Shown here piece by piece: positions 19,535 through 29,892 of a stretch of 64,000 nt of DNA. The translations under genes were made by a program, and so were the position numbers. Within the stretch, counting starts at the first letter, position 1, and each line of letters starts with the position of its first letter. The notes under the pieces were generated by a model. The model did no database searches. It saw only the letters and a list, made by a program, of their open reading frames with translations, and had not been told where the DNA came from. Origin of the DNA: Candidatus Tisiphia endosymbiont of Nemotelus nigrinus (GTDB taxonomy: Bacteria; Pseudomonadota; Alphaproteobacteria; Rickettsiales; Rickettsiaceae); contig NZ_OZ032151.1 of NCBI RefSeq assembly GCF_964026475.1, forward strand, positions 930,001 through 994,000. The letters are read 5' to 3'.

Positions 19535-19990
19535 ATGAAGTTAAATGAGTTATCTAACAATTTTGGTGCCAAGAGAGATAAAAAAAGGGTAGGGCGCGGT
19601 ATTGGTAGCGGTAAAGGTAAAACATGTGGTAGAGGTGTTAAGGGGCAAAAATCTAGATCTGGTGTAGCTATCAAAGGTTTTGAAGGTGGGCAGATGCCAA
19701 TGATTAAAAGGTTACCAAAGAGAGGGTTTAATTGTCCTAATTCTAAGAAATATAATGTAGTGAATATTGCTGATATAGAGTTTTTAATATCAGAAAGTCG
19801 TTTGAGTTCAACGGAAGTTATAACAAAAGAGAAATTAGTTGAAGTAGGGTTAATTAAGAATAGTAATTTATTGGTTAAGTTATTATCTGTTAGCAGCGGT
19901 GAATTTAATAGTCCCTTATCGTTTCAGTTAGATGCTTATTCGGCATCTGCTAAAAAGATAATTGAACAGGTTGGTGGTCAAATATTGTAA
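19535..19990 (+). CDS. rplO: 50S ribosomal protein L15
   Basis: 151 residues. Basic Gly-rich N-terminus [20 protein letters not shown], then [18 protein letters not shown], and a globular C-terminal part ending [10 protein letters not shown]. Followed by secY after 3 bp, the usual spc order. Confidence 0.98.
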   Translation: MKLNELSNNFGAKRDKKRVGRGIGSGKGKTCGRGVKGQKSRSGVAIKGFEGGQMPMIKRLPKRGFNCPNSKKYNVVNIADIEFLISESRLSSTEVITKEKLVEVGLIKNSNLLVKLLSVSSGEFNSPLSFQLDAYSASAKKIIEQVGGQIL

Positions 19991-19993
19991 TTT

Positions 19994-21295
19994 ATGAGCT
20001 TAAATTCCACACAAAAATCTAATAAAGACCTAGCTAATAGAGTTATTTTTACTATCCTAGTTCTTATAGTATGTAGATTTGGTTCATTTATCCCTATAGC
20101 GGGCATTGATTCGGTTGCGTTAAGCAGTGTAGCTGAACAAAATCAGTCTGGTATACTTGGTATGTTTAACATGTTATCTGGAGGGTCTCTAGGTAGGATG
20201 TCTATTTTTGCTTTAGCAATTATGCCATACATAACTGCATCAATTATTATTCAATTGATGTCAATAGCCTATAAACCCTTAGAAAATTTAAAAAAAGAAG
20301 GTGAGATTGGTAAAAGAAAAATCAATCAATTATCTAGGTATTTAACTGTTTTATTAGCTTCTTTTCAGGCGTATGGTGTTGCAATAAGTTTGGAACATGT
20401 TGTAACTAATGTAGGGCCTGTAGTGATTATACCTGGGATTTTTTTCAAGGTTACTACAGTTATCACTTTAGTTGTAGGTACTATGTTCTTGATGTGGCTT
20501 GGTGAGCAGATCACTGGTAGAGGTATTGGCAATGGTTCCTCATTGATTATATTTATAGGTATAGTATCTGGAGTACCAAGTGCTATTATAAGTATGTTTG
20601 AGTTATCAAGAAATGGAGGTTTGTCTCCCATAGTGGTGATGGCTATTTGTTTAGGAGTTATTTTAATTATAGCCATGATAATTTTCTTTGAGAAAGCACA
20701 AAGGAAAGTTTTGGTGCAATACCCAAAGAGGCAGGTTGGTAATAAAATTTATGGTGGTGATTCAACTCATATGCCCCTTAAACTCAATACTTCTGGGGTA
20801 ATACCACCAATATTTGCTAGTTCAATTTTATTGTTTCCTGTAACAATAGCTAATTTTTCTGGCAATAATTCGGAAATTATGAGTTTATTAACTTTCCATT
20901 TAGGGCATGGAAAACCTCTGTATATTTTGTTGTATGTTGCGTTAATAATGTTTTTCAGCTTTTTTTATACAGCAATAGTCTTTAATTCAGAAGAAACAGC
21001 AAATAACTTAAGAAAATATGGGGCATATATTCCTGGAAAAAGACCTGGTAAAAATACCTCGGAATATTTTGATTATTTGTTAACTAGATTAACTGTCATA
21101 GGTGGTATATATCTTAGTTTTATATGTGTAGTTCCTGAAATGTTAATGAATAAATATGCCGTATCTTTTGCTCTAGGGGGAACAAGTTTTTTAATTGTTG
21201 TCAATGTTGTTCTAGATACATTTGCACAAATTCAAACTCATTTATTTAGTAGTAGATATGAGGGGCTAATAAAAAAAATGAAGTTAAAAAACTAG
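19994..21295 (+). CDS. secY: Preprotein translocase subunit SecY
   Basis: 433 residues with about ten transmembrane helices. The channel for Sec-dependent export and membrane insertion. Signatures: [45 protein letters not shown], and the cytoplasmic loop [15 protein letters not shown]-terminus [20 protein letters not shown]. Followed by a 403-bp repeat-containing gap before adk, where most bacteria have them adjacent. Confidence 0.99.
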   Translation: MSLNSTQKSNKDLANRVIFTILVLIVCRFGSFIPIAGIDSVALSSVAEQNQSGILGMFNMLSGGSLGRMSIFALAIMPYITASIIIQLMSIAYKPLENLKKEGEIGKRKINQLSRYLTVLLASFQAYGVAISLEHVVTNVGPVVIIPGIFFKVTTVITLVVGTMFLMWLGEQITGRGIGNGSSLIIFIGIVSGVPSAIISMFELSRNGGLSPIVVMAICLGVILIIAMIIFFEKAQRKVLVQYPKRQVGNKIYGGDSTHMPLKLNTSGVIPPIFASSILLFPVTIANFSGNNSEIMSLLTFHLGHGKPLYILLYVALIMFFSFFYTAIVFNSEETANNLRKYGAYIPGKRPGKNTSEYFDYLLTRLTVIGGIYLSFICVVPEMLMNKYAVSFALGGTSFLIVVNVVLDTFAQIQTHLFSSRYEGLIKKMKLKN

Positions 21296-21335
21296 TTTGC
21301 TGTTATTAGTTGACACAAATAGGTTATTGATGTTG

Positions 21336-21530
21336 TTATAAGTTCCTAAATGTTATTGCGAGGAGGGTGTAATCCGATGAAGCAATTGTAAGTTATCATT
21401 TCTGTGTAAGGCGGAAATCTGATATCCTCTACGTATCACAGGGATGATACAAAACAGGATTGCTTCGTTGCTACTACAGTAGCTCCTCGCAATGACAGAG
21501 AGAGGCTATCTAGAACCTTAACGGGTTAGC
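21336..21530. repeat. CATTGCGAG-core repeat with non-matching outer arms (secY-adk gap)
   Basis: Core from GTTATTGCGAGGAG (21352) to CTCCTCGCAATGAC (21496). The left flank TTATAAGTTCCTAAATG is the inverse of the right flank of the copy at 59055. The right flank (TCTAGAACCTTAACGGGTTAGC) is the TAGCTAACCCG-type arm of the copies at 27246 and 31912. The element therefore looks like a recombinant of two arm types. The rest of the 21297-21698 gap is A+T-rich with no gene seen. Confidence 0.8.
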
Positions 21531-21698
21531 ATATTAGCTATAAATGATTGAGTGGGGTAATAAATAAGGGGAGAACAATGTTATATTTAGGTGAGTAGAT
21601 GAATATCCTGAAATATTTTGCAGCTAATTTTAAAATAATGTATTTTATAGCTTAGTGGAAAGTATATATTATGTTATATATCTAAAGATGGGTTTAAA

Positions 21699-22337
21699 GT
21701 GATTATAGTGCTTATAGGAACTCCTGGCTCAGGTAAGGGAACTCAAGGGCAGTTATTGGCAAAAAAGTTAAAATTACCTCATGTGTCTACTGGTGATATA
21801 TTTAGACAAATGGTAAAGGTCAATAACGAAGAGGGGTTGTTAATTCAAGAATATATGGCACAAGGAAAGCTTGTACCTTATAAATTGGTAAATAATGTAG
21901 TTAAAAAGTTTTTAACTCAAGATATGTATAAAAATGGTTATGTTCTAGATGGTTACCCCCGTAATTTAGAGCAAGCTAGTTTTCTTAGAGAATTTGCTAA
22001 CCAAAAGATTAAAGTGGTATTTTTTGACATAGATGATCAAGTAATTATCAAGAGGGTTTTAGGTAGATTTAGTTGTGCAGATTGTAAACAAATTTATAAT
22101 AGTTACTTTATTAAACCTAAGATTGATAATATCTGTGATGTTTGTGGATCAGATAGGTTCATTCATCGACAAGATGATGATGAACAGACTATTAGACATA
22201 GAATAGAAGAATATAAGATAGAAACTTATCCGTTGCTTAGCTATTATAGGGATAATAGTGAGTTCTATGTTGTTGATGCAAATAAGGGTAAGCAAGAAGT
22301 AGAATGTGTTTTAGATAAAATGTTAGAAATTATTTGA
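21699..22337 (+). CDS. adk: Adenylate kinase
   Basis: 212 residues from a GTG start. P-loop [10 protein letters not shown] near the N-terminus, STGDIFR, the LDGYPRN motif, and a lid with four Cys (CADC ... CDVC), so it is the zinc-type lid. Interconverts AMP, ADP and ATP. Located in the alpha/spc junction after the repeat-filled gap. Confidence 0.98.
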   Translation: MIIVLIGTPGSGKGTQGQLLAKKLKLPHVSTGDIFRQMVKVNNEEGLLIQEYMAQGKLVPYKLVNNVVKKFLTQDMYKNGYVLDGYPRNLEQASFLREFANQKIKVVFFDIDDQVIIKRVLGRFSCADCKQIYNSYFIKPKIDNICDVCGSDRFIHRQDDDEQTIRHRIEEYKIETYPLLSYYRDNSEFYVVDANKGKQEVECVLDKMLEII

Positions 22338-22398
22338 CTTTAAGGGATATTTTTATATTATTCCCTTTTGGTTGTTATCAAAATTTTGGAGATTATTT

Positions 22399-22776
22399 GT
22401 GGCAAGAATAGCGAGTGTTAACATTCCAGCAAACAAAAGATTAGTAGTGAGTTTAACATATATTTATGGACTTGGTTCTTCTGCTGCAGGAAAGATTTGT
22501 CAGAAAAGTGGAATATCTGAGAGTAAAAGGGTTAAAGACTTAAATGATCAAGAACTTATTGTTTTACGTAATATTATTGAAAAAGAATATAAAGTAGAAG
22601 GTGATTTAAGAAGAGAAGTAACTCTTAACATCAAGAAGAAAAAGGATATTAGAAGTTACCAAGGTCTTAGACATATAAGAAAATTGCCTGTGCGAGGACA
22701 AAATACTCATTCTAATGCTAGAACAAGAAAAGGCAAAGCTGTTGCGATTGCCGGTAAGAAAAAAGTTACAAAGTAA
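22399..22776 (+). CDS. rpsM: 30S ribosomal protein S13
   Basis: 125 residues from a GTG start at 22399 ([16 protein letters not shown] read as MARIAS), preceded by GGAG at 22388. The frame is open upstream, but that would add a non-conserved extension. Contains [18 protein letters not shown] and [20 protein letters not shown]. First ribosomal gene of the alpha segment. Confidence 0.98.
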   Translation: MARIASVNIPANKRLVVSLTYIYGLGSSAAGKICQKSGISESKRVKDLNDQELIVLRNIIEKEYKVEGDLRREVTLNIKKKKDIRSYQGLRHIRKLPVRGQNTHSNARTRKGKAVAIAGKKKVTK

Positions 22777-22785
22777 TATGGTATA

Positions 22786-23175
22786 ATGATGAGTCAGACT
22801 AATACTAAGATCAAGAAAAAAAGAAAAAATATAACTCTTGGTGTTGTTCATATAAAAACAACTTTTAATAATACTATTGTTACTTTTACAGACGTGCAAG
22901 GTAATGCTATAGCGTTCTCAACAGCCGGTACACATGGTTTTAAGGGGGCTAGAAAAGCTACTCCTTATGCTGCTCAAATAACTGTTGATAAAGCTTCAGA
23001 AGCAGCAAAAGAGCATGGTCTTAAAACTGTTTCAATTAGAGTGCAAGGGGCAGGGGTACAAAGGGAATCGGCTATGCGTGCAGTGTTTAGTCAAAATTTT
23101 ATCGTTACATCAATTTTGGATGTTTCAGCTGTTGCCCATAACGGTGTTAGGGCACCAAAGAGAAGAAGAGTATAG
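22786..23175 (+). CDS. rpsK: 30S ribosomal protein S11
   Basis: 129 residues. [32 protein letters not shown] and the C-terminus [12 protein letters not shown]. The usual GPG-ARE turn reads QGAGVQRES here, a mild variation. Located between rpsM and rpoA. Confidence 0.98.
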   Translation: MMSQTNTKIKKKRKNITLGVVHIKTTFNNTIVTFTDVQGNAIAFSTAGTHGFKGARKATPYAAQITVDKASEAAKEHGLKTVSIRVQGAGVQRESAMRAVFSQNFIVTSILDVSAVAHNGVRAPKRRRV

Positions 23176-23193
23176 AGACATAGGTAGTAAATA

Positions 23194-24213
23194 ATGTTAT
23201 CATTAAATAAAAACTGGAACTCGTTGATCAAGCCTTCTAAGATAGTTTATGACAGTCCTGATAAAAATACTAATATAGTAAAAATTGTAGTTGAACCTTT
23301 AGAGAGGGGCTTTGGTTTAACGTTGGGTAATGCTATGAGGAGAATTCTACTTTCATCTCTTCAGGGTGCTGCTATAACCTCGATAAAGATACCAGGGGTA
23401 GTGCATGAATTTTCTGCTATAACTGGTGTTAAGGAAGATTTAGTTGATGTAGTTTTAAATCTTAAGTCTGTAGTCATTAAGATGCATTCTTCAGAAAGAA
23501 AGGTTGTAAGATTGAGTGCTACTGGTCCTTGCGTTGTAACTGCCGGTATGATTGGCACAGGTCATGACGTGGAGATACTAACTCCTAATCATGTAATTTG
23601 TACCTTGGCAAAAGGAGCGCAGCTTGAAATGGAATTAGTGTGTGAGGTAGGAAAAGGTTATGTTTCTGCGGTGAGTAATGTTGAGTCGGAATCAGCTATT
23701 GGAGTAATCCCAATAGACGCATTATTCAGTCCTGTAAGGAAGGTTACCTATAAAGTTGATAATACACGTGTTGGTCAGGTTACAGATTATGACAAATTAG
23801 TTATGACTGTTGAAACTAATGGTAGTCTCTCACCTGAGATGTCTATAGCACTTGCTGCTAGGATATTGCAAGATCAGTTACAATTATTTATTACATTTGA
23901 AGATCAAGTAGAAGATAAGCAGGATAAATTGGAAGAATTATCATTTAATCCGGCATTATTGAAGAAGGTTGAGGAATTAGAGCTATCTGTTAGGTCTCAA
24001 AATTGTTTGAAAAATGATAATATAATTTATATAGGAGATCTTGTCATCAAGACAGAAGGGGAAATGCTGAGAACTCAGAATTTTGGTAGAAAATCTCTTA
24101 ATGAGATTAAGGATATATTAGCCAGTTTTGGCTTGAAATTTGGTATGGACGTAGCAGGGTGGCCTCCTGAGAATATTCAGGATCTATCTAAGCGTTACGA
24201 AGATCCATATTAA
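23194..24213 (+). CDS. rpoA: RNA polymerase subunit alpha
   Basis: 339 residues. N-terminal dimerisation domain ([20 protein letters not shown]) and C-terminal DNA/activator-binding domain with helix-hairpin-helix ([30 protein letters not shown]). Full length, standard alpha-operon position. Confidence 0.99.
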   Translation: MLSLNKNWNSLIKPSKIVYDSPDKNTNIVKIVVEPLERGFGLTLGNAMRRILLSSLQGAAITSIKIPGVVHEFSAITGVKEDLVDVVLNLKSVVIKMHSSERKVVRLSATGPCVVTAGMIGTGHDVEILTPNHVICTLAKGAQLEMELVCEVGKGYVSAVSNVESESAIGVIPIDALFSPVRKVTYKVDNTRVGQVTDYDKLVMTVETNGSLSPEMSIALAARILQDQLQLFITFEDQVEDKQDKLEELSFNPALLKKVEELELSVRSQNCLKNDNIIYIGDLVIKTEGEMLRTQNFGRKSLNEIKDILASFGLKFGMDVAGWPPENIQDLSKRYEDPY

Positions 24214-24229
24214 TTTAAGGTAAAATAAT

Positions 24230-24649
24230 ATGCGACATAAAATTAAGGGTAGAAAACTCAATAGGACGAGTAGTCATAGACAAGCAATGTTTGCTAATAT
24301 GGCTGTGGCGCTTGTAATGAATGAGCAAATAAAAACTACTTTACCTAAAGCTAAAGAGCTTAGACCTTATATTGAGGTGTTAGTAACTAAAGCTAAGAAA
24401 TCTGATTTAGCGGCTAGAAGAATGGTGCTTGCTAAAATTAAAGATAAAGTGGCAACTGAAAAACTTATTAGCGTTTTAGGCAAAAGATATAGTGAGCGTT
24501 CAGGTGGATATACTAGAATAATAAAGGCTGGATATCGTCATGGGGATATGGCATCAGTGGCTTATATTGAGTTCGTTGATAGAGATGTAAATAGTAAGGG
24601 CTGTATGACCCCAAAAGTAGAAAGTCATGAGCATGAAGAACAAAATTAA
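24230..24649 (+). CDS. rplQ: 50S ribosomal protein L17
   Basis: 139 residues. [24 protein letters not shown] is the family N-terminus in part ([16 protein letters not shown]), with [22 protein letters not shown] short acidic tail ends ESHEHEEQN. Last classic member of the alpha operon. Confidence 0.98.
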   Translation: MRHKIKGRKLNRTSSHRQAMFANMAVALVMNEQIKTTLPKAKELRPYIEVLVTKAKKSDLAARRMVLAKIKDKVATEKLISVLGKRYSERSGGYTRIIKAGYRHGDMASVAYIEFVDRDVNSKGCMTPKVESHEHEEQN

Positions 24650-24673
24650 TGAATCTGTAGGAAAATAATAAAT

Positions 24674-24937
24674 ATGGCTAATCATTCATCAGCAAAAAAG
24701 GCAATAAGACAAACAGTCAAAAAAACTTTAATAAATAAGAATAGATCGAGTAGAATTAAAACATATTTAAAAAAAGTTTTGGAAGAAGTTACTAGTGGTT
24801 CAAAAGAATCAGCCAGATTAGCTTTGATTGTTGCACAATCTGAAATAATGAAAGGTGTAACAAAAAATATTATCAAATTAAATACAGCCTCACGTAAGAT
24901 CAGTAGATTATCTCAGAAAATTAAAAACATGAATTAG
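24674..24937 (+). CDS. rpsT: 30S ribosomal protein S20
   Basis: 87 residues. [36 protein letters not shown], and [15 protein letters not shown] helical-bundle protein of the 30S body. It lies 24 bp after rplQ, so it may be read from the ribosomal transcript. Confidence 0.97.
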   Translation: MANHSSAKKAIRQTVKKTLINKNRSSRIKTYLKKVLEEVTSGSKESARLALIVAQSEIMKGVTKNIIKLNTASRKISRLSQKIKNMN

Positions 24938-25116
24938 TCTCTCCGTCAGAAGTCTTACTTTTACCCACAAATATAAAATTAAGTACAAAATAATATTGAA
25001 TTATATAGTCGCGACTTGTCTTCGAGATAAATATGAGCAAGGATTATGCTTCAAAGTAGGGTTGCTATGCGGTGTGTAGGACAAAAGTTTACATTTTAGT
25101 TACTGGCTATACATTA
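24938..25116. other. Intergenic sequence after rpsT
   Basis: 179 bp between rpsT and the transposase remnant. I see no gene, tRNA or strong terminator. It probably includes the lost 3' end of the insertion sequence whose coding remnant follows. Confidence 0.4.
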
Positions 25117-25527
25117 TCATTTTACAGATTTTATCATTTGGGGCATAGTTAAATCAAATAAATTCAACAAATTTTGTTGAAACTCGCTTAATTTTGATAA
25201 TCTTGCTACTTTACAACCTTTGATAGTATAATACAAAAAACATATTTTATCCAACTCTCTTAATGCTTCCTCAATGGTCACATTATATTTACCATCCTTA
25301 GTTACTCCACAACCATGTTTCAACTTATTTTTCATATAGTGTCATATTTTTAATGCCAACATACAGACAAATACATGTCCCTTTGTTCTATTGCTTTTCC
25401 TTAAAAAAATCGGCCTTACTTCCAGCAATCCCGTCTTCATACTGCTAAAATTCGATTCTACTTCATGTAGATTATGGTAGGCTTTATCAACCAATTCTTT
25501 ACTCATCAGTTTAGACACTGTTAACAA
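25117..25527 (-). pseudogene. C-terminal remnant of an IS4/IS1634-type DDE transposase
   Basis: Minus-strand frame: YHNLHEVESNFSSMKTGLL, EVRPIFLRKSNRTKGHVFVC, MLALKI, then a TGA at 25342-25344, and on in the same frame as HYMKNKLKHG to the end at 25117. The segment matches the C-terminal end of large DDE transposases (Y-hydrophobic-E helix and the RPI...GHVF block). The catalytic DDE core is missing, and the 5' end is cut exactly at the palindrome at 25514-25566. One nonsense codon plus truncation make it dead. Confidence 0.75.
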
Positions 25528-25566
25528 AGCTTATTCAATTGGTGAATAAGCTTTGTTAACAGTGTC
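25514..25566. repeat. 53-bp palindrome at the junction of two dead gene fragments
   Basis: Inverted arms of 24 bp (GACACTGTTAACAAAGCTTATTCA and its complement) around the loop ATTGG. To its left is the truncated transposase, to its right the truncated methyltransferase. A partly deleted second copy lies at 31283-31320 after ftsZ. It may be an excision scar, a transposon end pair, or a small palindromic repeat. Confidence 0.8.
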
Positions 25567-25739
25567 GCAGGTGGTATGGATATTGGCTTTGAGCTGGGTT
25601 CAAGACAATTTGGGCAAACGAATATGACAAAACAATTGCTCCTTCTTATCAAAACTACTTTCCTGAATCAAAGTTTGATGGGCGTTCTATTCTGGATATT
25701 CCAGATAAAGATATTCCATTTGCGCAACAGGTGTTGTAG
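25567..25739 (+). pseudogene. Fragment of a C5 cytosine DNA methyltransferase, frameshifted
   Basis: Frame 1 from 25567 reads AGGMDIGFE, matching motif I of Dcm-type enzymes (GxGGxxxGF). Shifting frame at about 25593, the sequence continues AGFKTIWANEYDKTIAPSYQ, then NYFPESKFDGRSILDIPDKD, IPFAQQVL and stop at 25737. The WANEYD block is motif II with its SAM-binding acidic residue. Catalytic motif IV (PC) and everything after is absent. It is a relic of a restriction-modification or solitary methylase gene. Family assignment is from motif recognition; there is no start or C-terminus. Confidence 0.65.
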
Positions 25740-25764
25740 TACCTGCCTTATTCAATCAATTCTA

Positions 25765-27237
25765 CTATAGAATCTTTTTATTCTGTAGAGCTTTACTGGC
25801 TACATCGAAGTCACTAAATGGTAGTTTTGCATTACCGATTATCTGATAATTTTCGTGACCTTTGCCGGCAATCAGCAAAATATCATCTTTTTGTAAATTA
25901 TTTATCGTCTTGGTAATTGCTATTTTTCTATTTTTTATTTCTATAAAACTATTAGTGATCGCTATAATAGCTTGTATAATGTGCTGCCGTATTGATTTTG
26001 GATCTTCGTTTCTCGGATTATCATCAGTGATAATAAACTCATCGGCAATTTTCGCTGCAATTTCTCCCATTAACGGTCTTTTACTACTATCTCTATTCCC
26101 GCCACAACCAAAAACTACTTTCAATAACCCTTTATCTGATTTTATTTTTCTCAGCTCTAGTAAACTTTTTTCTAAGGCATCTGGGGTATGAGCATAGTCA
26201 ATAAAAATATTACTATTACCCACTCTCTCTAAACGTCCTTTAACCGCTTTAACTTGTGGTAATTTTAGTATCACTTGTTCCAAAGGAAAGCCAGTCAAAT
26301 GCACCATCATAACGGCAATCAGCAAGTTGGTTGCTTGAAAACTACCAACTATATCGGTAGTAAAATTATATTTCTGCCCGTTATAAGTACAAATTGTACT
26401 GTCGATAACTTTCAGATCACCATTCATACCAACAGTTAAAAATTTTATATTACGTTCCTGTAAATAACTTTTGATATAATCTAATTGTTCTATTTCCGAG
26501 TTTAGTACAGCAACTCCTGTTTGCGATAAATTATCTGTAAATAATTTTAGTTTGGCTAAAAGATAATTATCCATATTTTGATGATAGTCAAGATGATCTT
26601 GACTAAAGCTAGTAAAGCAGGCAGCATTTACTTTTATACCACATAATCTTTGTTGATCTAGACCATGGCTAGAAGCCTCAAAAGCTACATATCTTGTGTT
26701 AATCTCCGCTAACTTATGTAAAATATGCCTAAAAGTTACAGGGTCAAGAGTAGTAAGAGCCGGGGATTTGTCTAAAATTTCTTGGATGTTTGTTAAATCC
26801 AAACCACCCGAACATTCTACGCCAATGGTCCCGATAGAACAGCTGGGTACTCCTAGTAATGTGTATAGTTGCCTACAATAGGATACTACCGAGGTTTTAC
26901 CGTTAGTACCAGTAGCAGCTACCATATATTGTGGTAATAAAGGGTAGAGAATATCAGCAGCTTGGCTCAATGCCAGCCGTGCATCACTCACAAGAGTTAC
27001 ATGTATATCATTGGCAATAATGCTAGGGTTGCTTAAACTCTTAGCATCATCTGTAATAATGAATTTCACTCCTTTATTTATTGCATCATCAATAAATTTA
27101 TTACCATCAAAATCTACTCCTTTAATCGCAAAGAATATGTCACCAGCTTTAGCTAATCTAGAGTCAAAACATAAACTACGAGAATTCATTTGAGAGATAA
27201 TTTTGTTATCAAATAATTTTTGCATACATGTATACAA
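25765..27237 (-). CDS. murE: UDP-MurNAc-tripeptide synthetase (meso-DAP adding)
   Basis: 490 residues. Adds the third amino acid to UDP-MurNAc-dipeptide in peptidoglycan precursor synthesis. Mur ligase P-loop GTNGKTSVV, FEASSHGLDQQRL, central domain FIDYAHTPDALEKSL, C-terminal DDNPRNEDP; the DNPR signature selects meso-diaminopimelate over lysine. KGHENYQ at the end. Two possible ATGs (27237 and 27225) lack a clear ribosome-binding site; the shorter one gives MQKLFDNK. Its 3' end lies 25 bp from the methyltransferase relic. Confidence 0.97.
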   Translation of the reverse strand: MYTCMQKLFDNKIISQMNSRSLCFDSRLAKAGDIFFAIKGVDFDGNKFIDDAINKGVKFIITDDAKSLSNPSIIANDIHVTLVSDARLALSQAADILYPLLPQYMVAATGTNGKTSVVSYCRQLYTLLGVPSCSIGTIGVECSGGLDLTNIQEILDKSPALTTLDPVTFRHILHKLAEINTRYVAFEASSHGLDQQRLCGIKVNAACFTSFSQDHLDYHQNMDNYLLAKLKLFTDNLSQTGVAVLNSEIEQLDYIKSYLQERNIKFLTVGMNGDLKVIDSTICTYNGQKYNFTTDIVGSFQATNLLIAVMMVHLTGFPLEQVILKLPQVKAVKGRLERVGNSNIFIDYAHTPDALEKSLLELRKIKSDKGLLKVVFGCGGNRDSSKRPLMGEIAAKIADEFIITDDNPRNEDPKSIRQHIIQAIIAITNSFIEIKNRKIAITKTINNLQKDDILLIAGKGHENYQIIGNAKLPFSDFDVASKALQNKKIL

Positions 27238-27245
27238 TTTAAATA

Positions 27246-27409
27246 TATAGCTAATCCGTTAGAGTTCTAGATAATCTCCGTCATTGCAAGACCACGTGAG
27301 TGTAGTGGCAATCCATTTCTACTCACTTTTTGGATTGCTTCATCGCTACTAGTAAGTAGCTTCTTGCAATGACCAAGGAATTATCTAAAACTTATTCTGG
27401 TTAGCTATA
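27246..27409. repeat. TATAGCTAAYCCG-armed CATTGCGAG repeat upstream of murE
   Basis: Outer arms TATAGCTAATCCGTTAGAG and CTTATTCTGGTTAGCTATA are inverted copies (TAGATAAT also pairs with ATTATCTA). The inner core runs from GTCATTGCAAGACC (27280) to CTTGCAATGAC (27373). Complete two-layer copy of the repeat. It lies between the divergently transcribed murE and the DUF2278 gene, so murE's promoter must share this space. Confidence 0.85.
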
Positions 27410-27506
27410 ACAAACAAGTAAAGAATTTACTTGTAAAACTCTTACTAGTCAATCAATCAGTGCATTAGGAATCAATAAATTTTTTACAAGCCACTCCTGT
27501 TAATAA

Positions 27507-27535
27507 TGATTGACTCGCTGGCAAGTTGGTATAAT
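27507..27535 (+). promoter_or_regulatory. Candidate promoter of the DUF2278 gene
   Basis: TGATTG (27507-27512), 17 nt, TATAAT (27530-27535), with an extended -10 TGG before the box. A purine-rich AAAGGA at 27551-27556 then precedes the ATG at 27565. A consensus -10 is rare in this window. Motif inference only. Confidence 0.5.
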
Positions 27536-27564
27536 ATAAATTAAAACTTATAAAGGATATTGTT

Positions 27565-28221
27565 ATGTTAAAAAATTACTCCTGCTTAAGAGGCATTGTA
27601 TCAGAGGATTTAGAAGATCGGACAAAATACACAAGGACTCATCACAACCTTATAGTACAAGCTGATGGAGACTATCAAGTAAATATAGATACCCAGTCCG
27701 CTCCTACAGCTAATGTTAAAATATATTATGTCGAACAATTGAGCAACAATGAATTATTAACTAACTTAGATAAATTAGGAAGTGATGGATTATTCTGCTT
27801 AGACAAGCTAACTCACGCCTGTAGGCTTGATTATCTTCGTGGTGGAATCTTTCAAATAGATTATTTAAGGAACGCACCAGCAAAACCATGGCAAGAGATT
27901 TCATCTTTGTTAGACACACATATTACACGTGGTACAAAAATATGTATCTTAGGTGAGTCTTATAATAATAATGAAACAAGGTCAGTAATGCCTTATGGTT
28001 TACAACTAAGACAAAAACATAGCAATTTACCTCCTAAAGGTATACATAATATACATCTGAATCAGGGAGATGCTCCACCATACAGTCAAGATAATGGTAT
28101 TTATCAAGATGGGGCTATATTTATAGAAACCCCTAATAATATAATCAAAGCTTTTTTCTTCATGTTTGCTGAACAAACCTTGCTCACTGATGATTCAGGT
28201 AATTCTATTGATAAAGATTAA
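27565..28221 (+). CDS. DUF2278 (YukJ-like) family protein
   Basis: 218 residues. The family pattern is recognisable: a short N-terminal YSCLRGIV, a middle HHNLIVQADGDYQVNIDTQS, and the C-terminal signature NIHLNQGDAPPYSQDNGIYQ followed by DGAIFIE and a short hydrophobic AFFFMFAEQ. No catalytic function is established for the family. No signal peptide or membrane segment, so presumably cytosolic. It stands alone with its own promoter and is flanked on both sides by repeats, so it looks accessory and possibly acquired. Confidence 0.75.
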   Translation: MLKNYSCLRGIVSEDLEDRTKYTRTHHNLIVQADGDYQVNIDTQSAPTANVKIYYVEQLSNNELLTNLDKLGSDGLFCLDKLTHACRLDYLRGGIFQIDYLRNAPAKPWQEISSLLDTHITRGTKICILGESYNNNETRSVMPYGLQLRQKHSNLPPKGIHNIHLNQGDAPPYSQDNGIYQDGAIFIETPNNIIKAFFFMFAEQTLLTDDSGNSIDKD

Positions 28222-28230
28222 GTGAACTAA

Positions 28231-28379
28231 TATAGCTAGCCTGATTAGTCATAGCAAATTTACGTCATTGCGAAGAGGCGTAAGCCTGCGGCAATCCATT
28301 TCTGATCGCTTTTCTGGGTTGCTTTGTCGCTACCAAAGTGGCTCTTTACAATGACAATATTAGTCAAGTTATCTATATA
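28231..28379. repeat. CATTGCGAG-core repeat between DUF2278 gene and fumC
   Basis: Starts TATAGCTAGCCTGATTAG, core GTCATTGCGAAGAGG (28264) to CTCTTTACAATGAC (28355), right flank ATTAGTCAAGTTATCTATATA. Core arms are degraded (ACAATGAC), suggesting an older copy. It fills most of the gap; fumC starts at 28411. Confidence 0.8.
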
Positions 28380-28410
28380 AATACAACAAAGTTGAAAAAG
28401 AAAAACTTAT

Positions 28411-29793
28411 ATGAGTAATTATAGAATTGAAACCGATTCATTTGGAGAAATCAAAGTAGATGATCATTTTTACTGGGGAGCAGGAACTCAAAGGTCTATT
28501 GAGAATTTTAAGATAGGCAATCAAAAAATGCCTATTCAGTTGATTAAGGCACTAGCGATTTTAAAAAAATGTGCAGCAAAAGTTAATAAAGAGTTAGGTG
28601 ATCTTAAGCCTGAAATAGCAGAAGCAATAGACCAAGCCACTACTAGAATATTAAATGGGGAATTTGATGATCAATTTCCTTTAGTAGTGTGGCAGACTGG
28701 TTCTGGTACTCAAACTAATATGAATATCAATGAGATAATAGCTTCTATTGGTAATGAGCAATTAGTAGGCAAGAAGGGTGGTAAGTCACCAATTCACCCA
28801 AATGACCATGTAAATATGGCTCAATCATCCAACGACTCATTCCCAACTGCTATGCATATAGCAACTGTGCTGGCTAGTAAACAACAATTAATTCCAGCAT
28901 TAACCAGTCTGCATTCAGCATTAAATACCAAAGCTACAGCTTGGAATAACATAGTTAAGATAGGGCGTACTCATTTGCAGGATGCTACACCAATAACGCT
29001 CGGGCAAGAATTCTCTGGTTATGTAACGCAAATAGCATATGCCATAGAACGAGTTGAAGAATCACTCAAAAGAGTATATTTTTTGGCACAAGGTGGAACT
29101 GCAGTAGGTACTGGTATTAATTGCCGTAAGGAATTTGCGGTAAAATTCTCTGATCAAGTTGCTGCATATACTAATCATCCTTTCAAAAGTGCTACTAATA
29201 AATTTGAGGCATTAGCTACTCATGATGCATTAGTAGAATTTTCTGGTACCCTAAATACTATAGCAGGGAGTTTAATGAAAATTGCCAATGACATTAGATT
29301 GTTGGGATCAGGACCAAGATGTGGTTTTGGTGAATTACATCTACCGGAAAACGAGCCTGGTTCTTCAATTATGCCAGGTAAGGTCAATCCAACACAAATT
29401 GAGGCATTGACTATGGTTTGTGTACAGGTTATGGGAAATAATCTTACAGTAACTATAGCCGGATCAAATGGTCATCTTGAACTCAATACCTTTAAGCCAG
29501 TGATAATCTATAATATTTTGCAGTCAATAGAGTTAATTTCTTCTAGCATCAATAGTTTTGTTACGCATTGTATAGAAGGGTTAGAGCCAAATATAGAGCG
29601 TATTAATAAGCTGAGAGAGCAATCATTGATGTTAGTAACGGCATTAAATCCACATATAGGTTATGATAATGCGGCAAAAGTTGCAAAAAAAGCTTATCGA
29701 GAGGGAATAACTTTAAGAGAAGCAGCTATAAAATTAAATTTTTTATCAGGCGATGAGTTTGATAGCTTAGTGGTAGCAAAAAATATGGTATAA
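28411..29793 (+). CDS. fumC: Class II fumarate hydratase
   Basis: 460 residues. Converts fumarate to malate in the TCA cycle, iron-independent. Signature [17 protein letters not shown] near residue 315-330, plus [16 protein letters not shown] and [11 protein letters not shown]. Full length with no anomalies. Rickettsiaceae keep a full TCA cycle to burn host glutamate and similar substrates. Confidence 0.99.
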   Translation: MSNYRIETDSFGEIKVDDHFYWGAGTQRSIENFKIGNQKMPIQLIKALAILKKCAAKVNKELGDLKPEIAEAIDQATTRILNGEFDDQFPLVVWQTGSGTQTNMNINEIIASIGNEQLVGKKGGKSPIHPNDHVNMAQSSNDSFPTAMHIATVLASKQQLIPALTSLHSALNTKATAWNNIVKIGRTHLQDATPITLGQEFSGYVTQIAYAIERVEESLKRVYFLAQGGTAVGTGINCRKEFAVKFSDQVAAYTNHPFKSATNKFEALATHDALVEFSGTLNTIAGSLMKIANDIRLLGSGPRCGFGELHLPENEPGSSIMPGKVNPTQIEALTMVCVQVMGNNLTVTIAGSNGHLELNTFKPVIIYNILQSIELISSSINSFVTHCIEGLEPNIERINKLREQSLMLVTALNPHIGYDNAAKVAKKAYREGITLREAAIKLNFLSGDEFDSLVVAKNMV

Positions 29794-29892
29794 TTAGACT
29801 GATGTCCTTTATGAAATCTATTTTATGGTAGAAATTTCTAGATTCTTCATTATACTAAAAACATATTTATATTTAACAGGTAAAATATTATT

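Noticed and set aside
22372..22776. Longer S13 with an N-terminal extension starting at 22372
   Set aside because: The upstream start codon is TTG with no ribosome site; GTG 22399 follows GGAG and gives the conserved N-terminus.
25576..25770. 64-codon frame as an independent small protein
   Set aside because: Its first residues are methyltransferase motif I, and the homologous sequence continues in another frame, so it is a frameshifted relic and not a gene.
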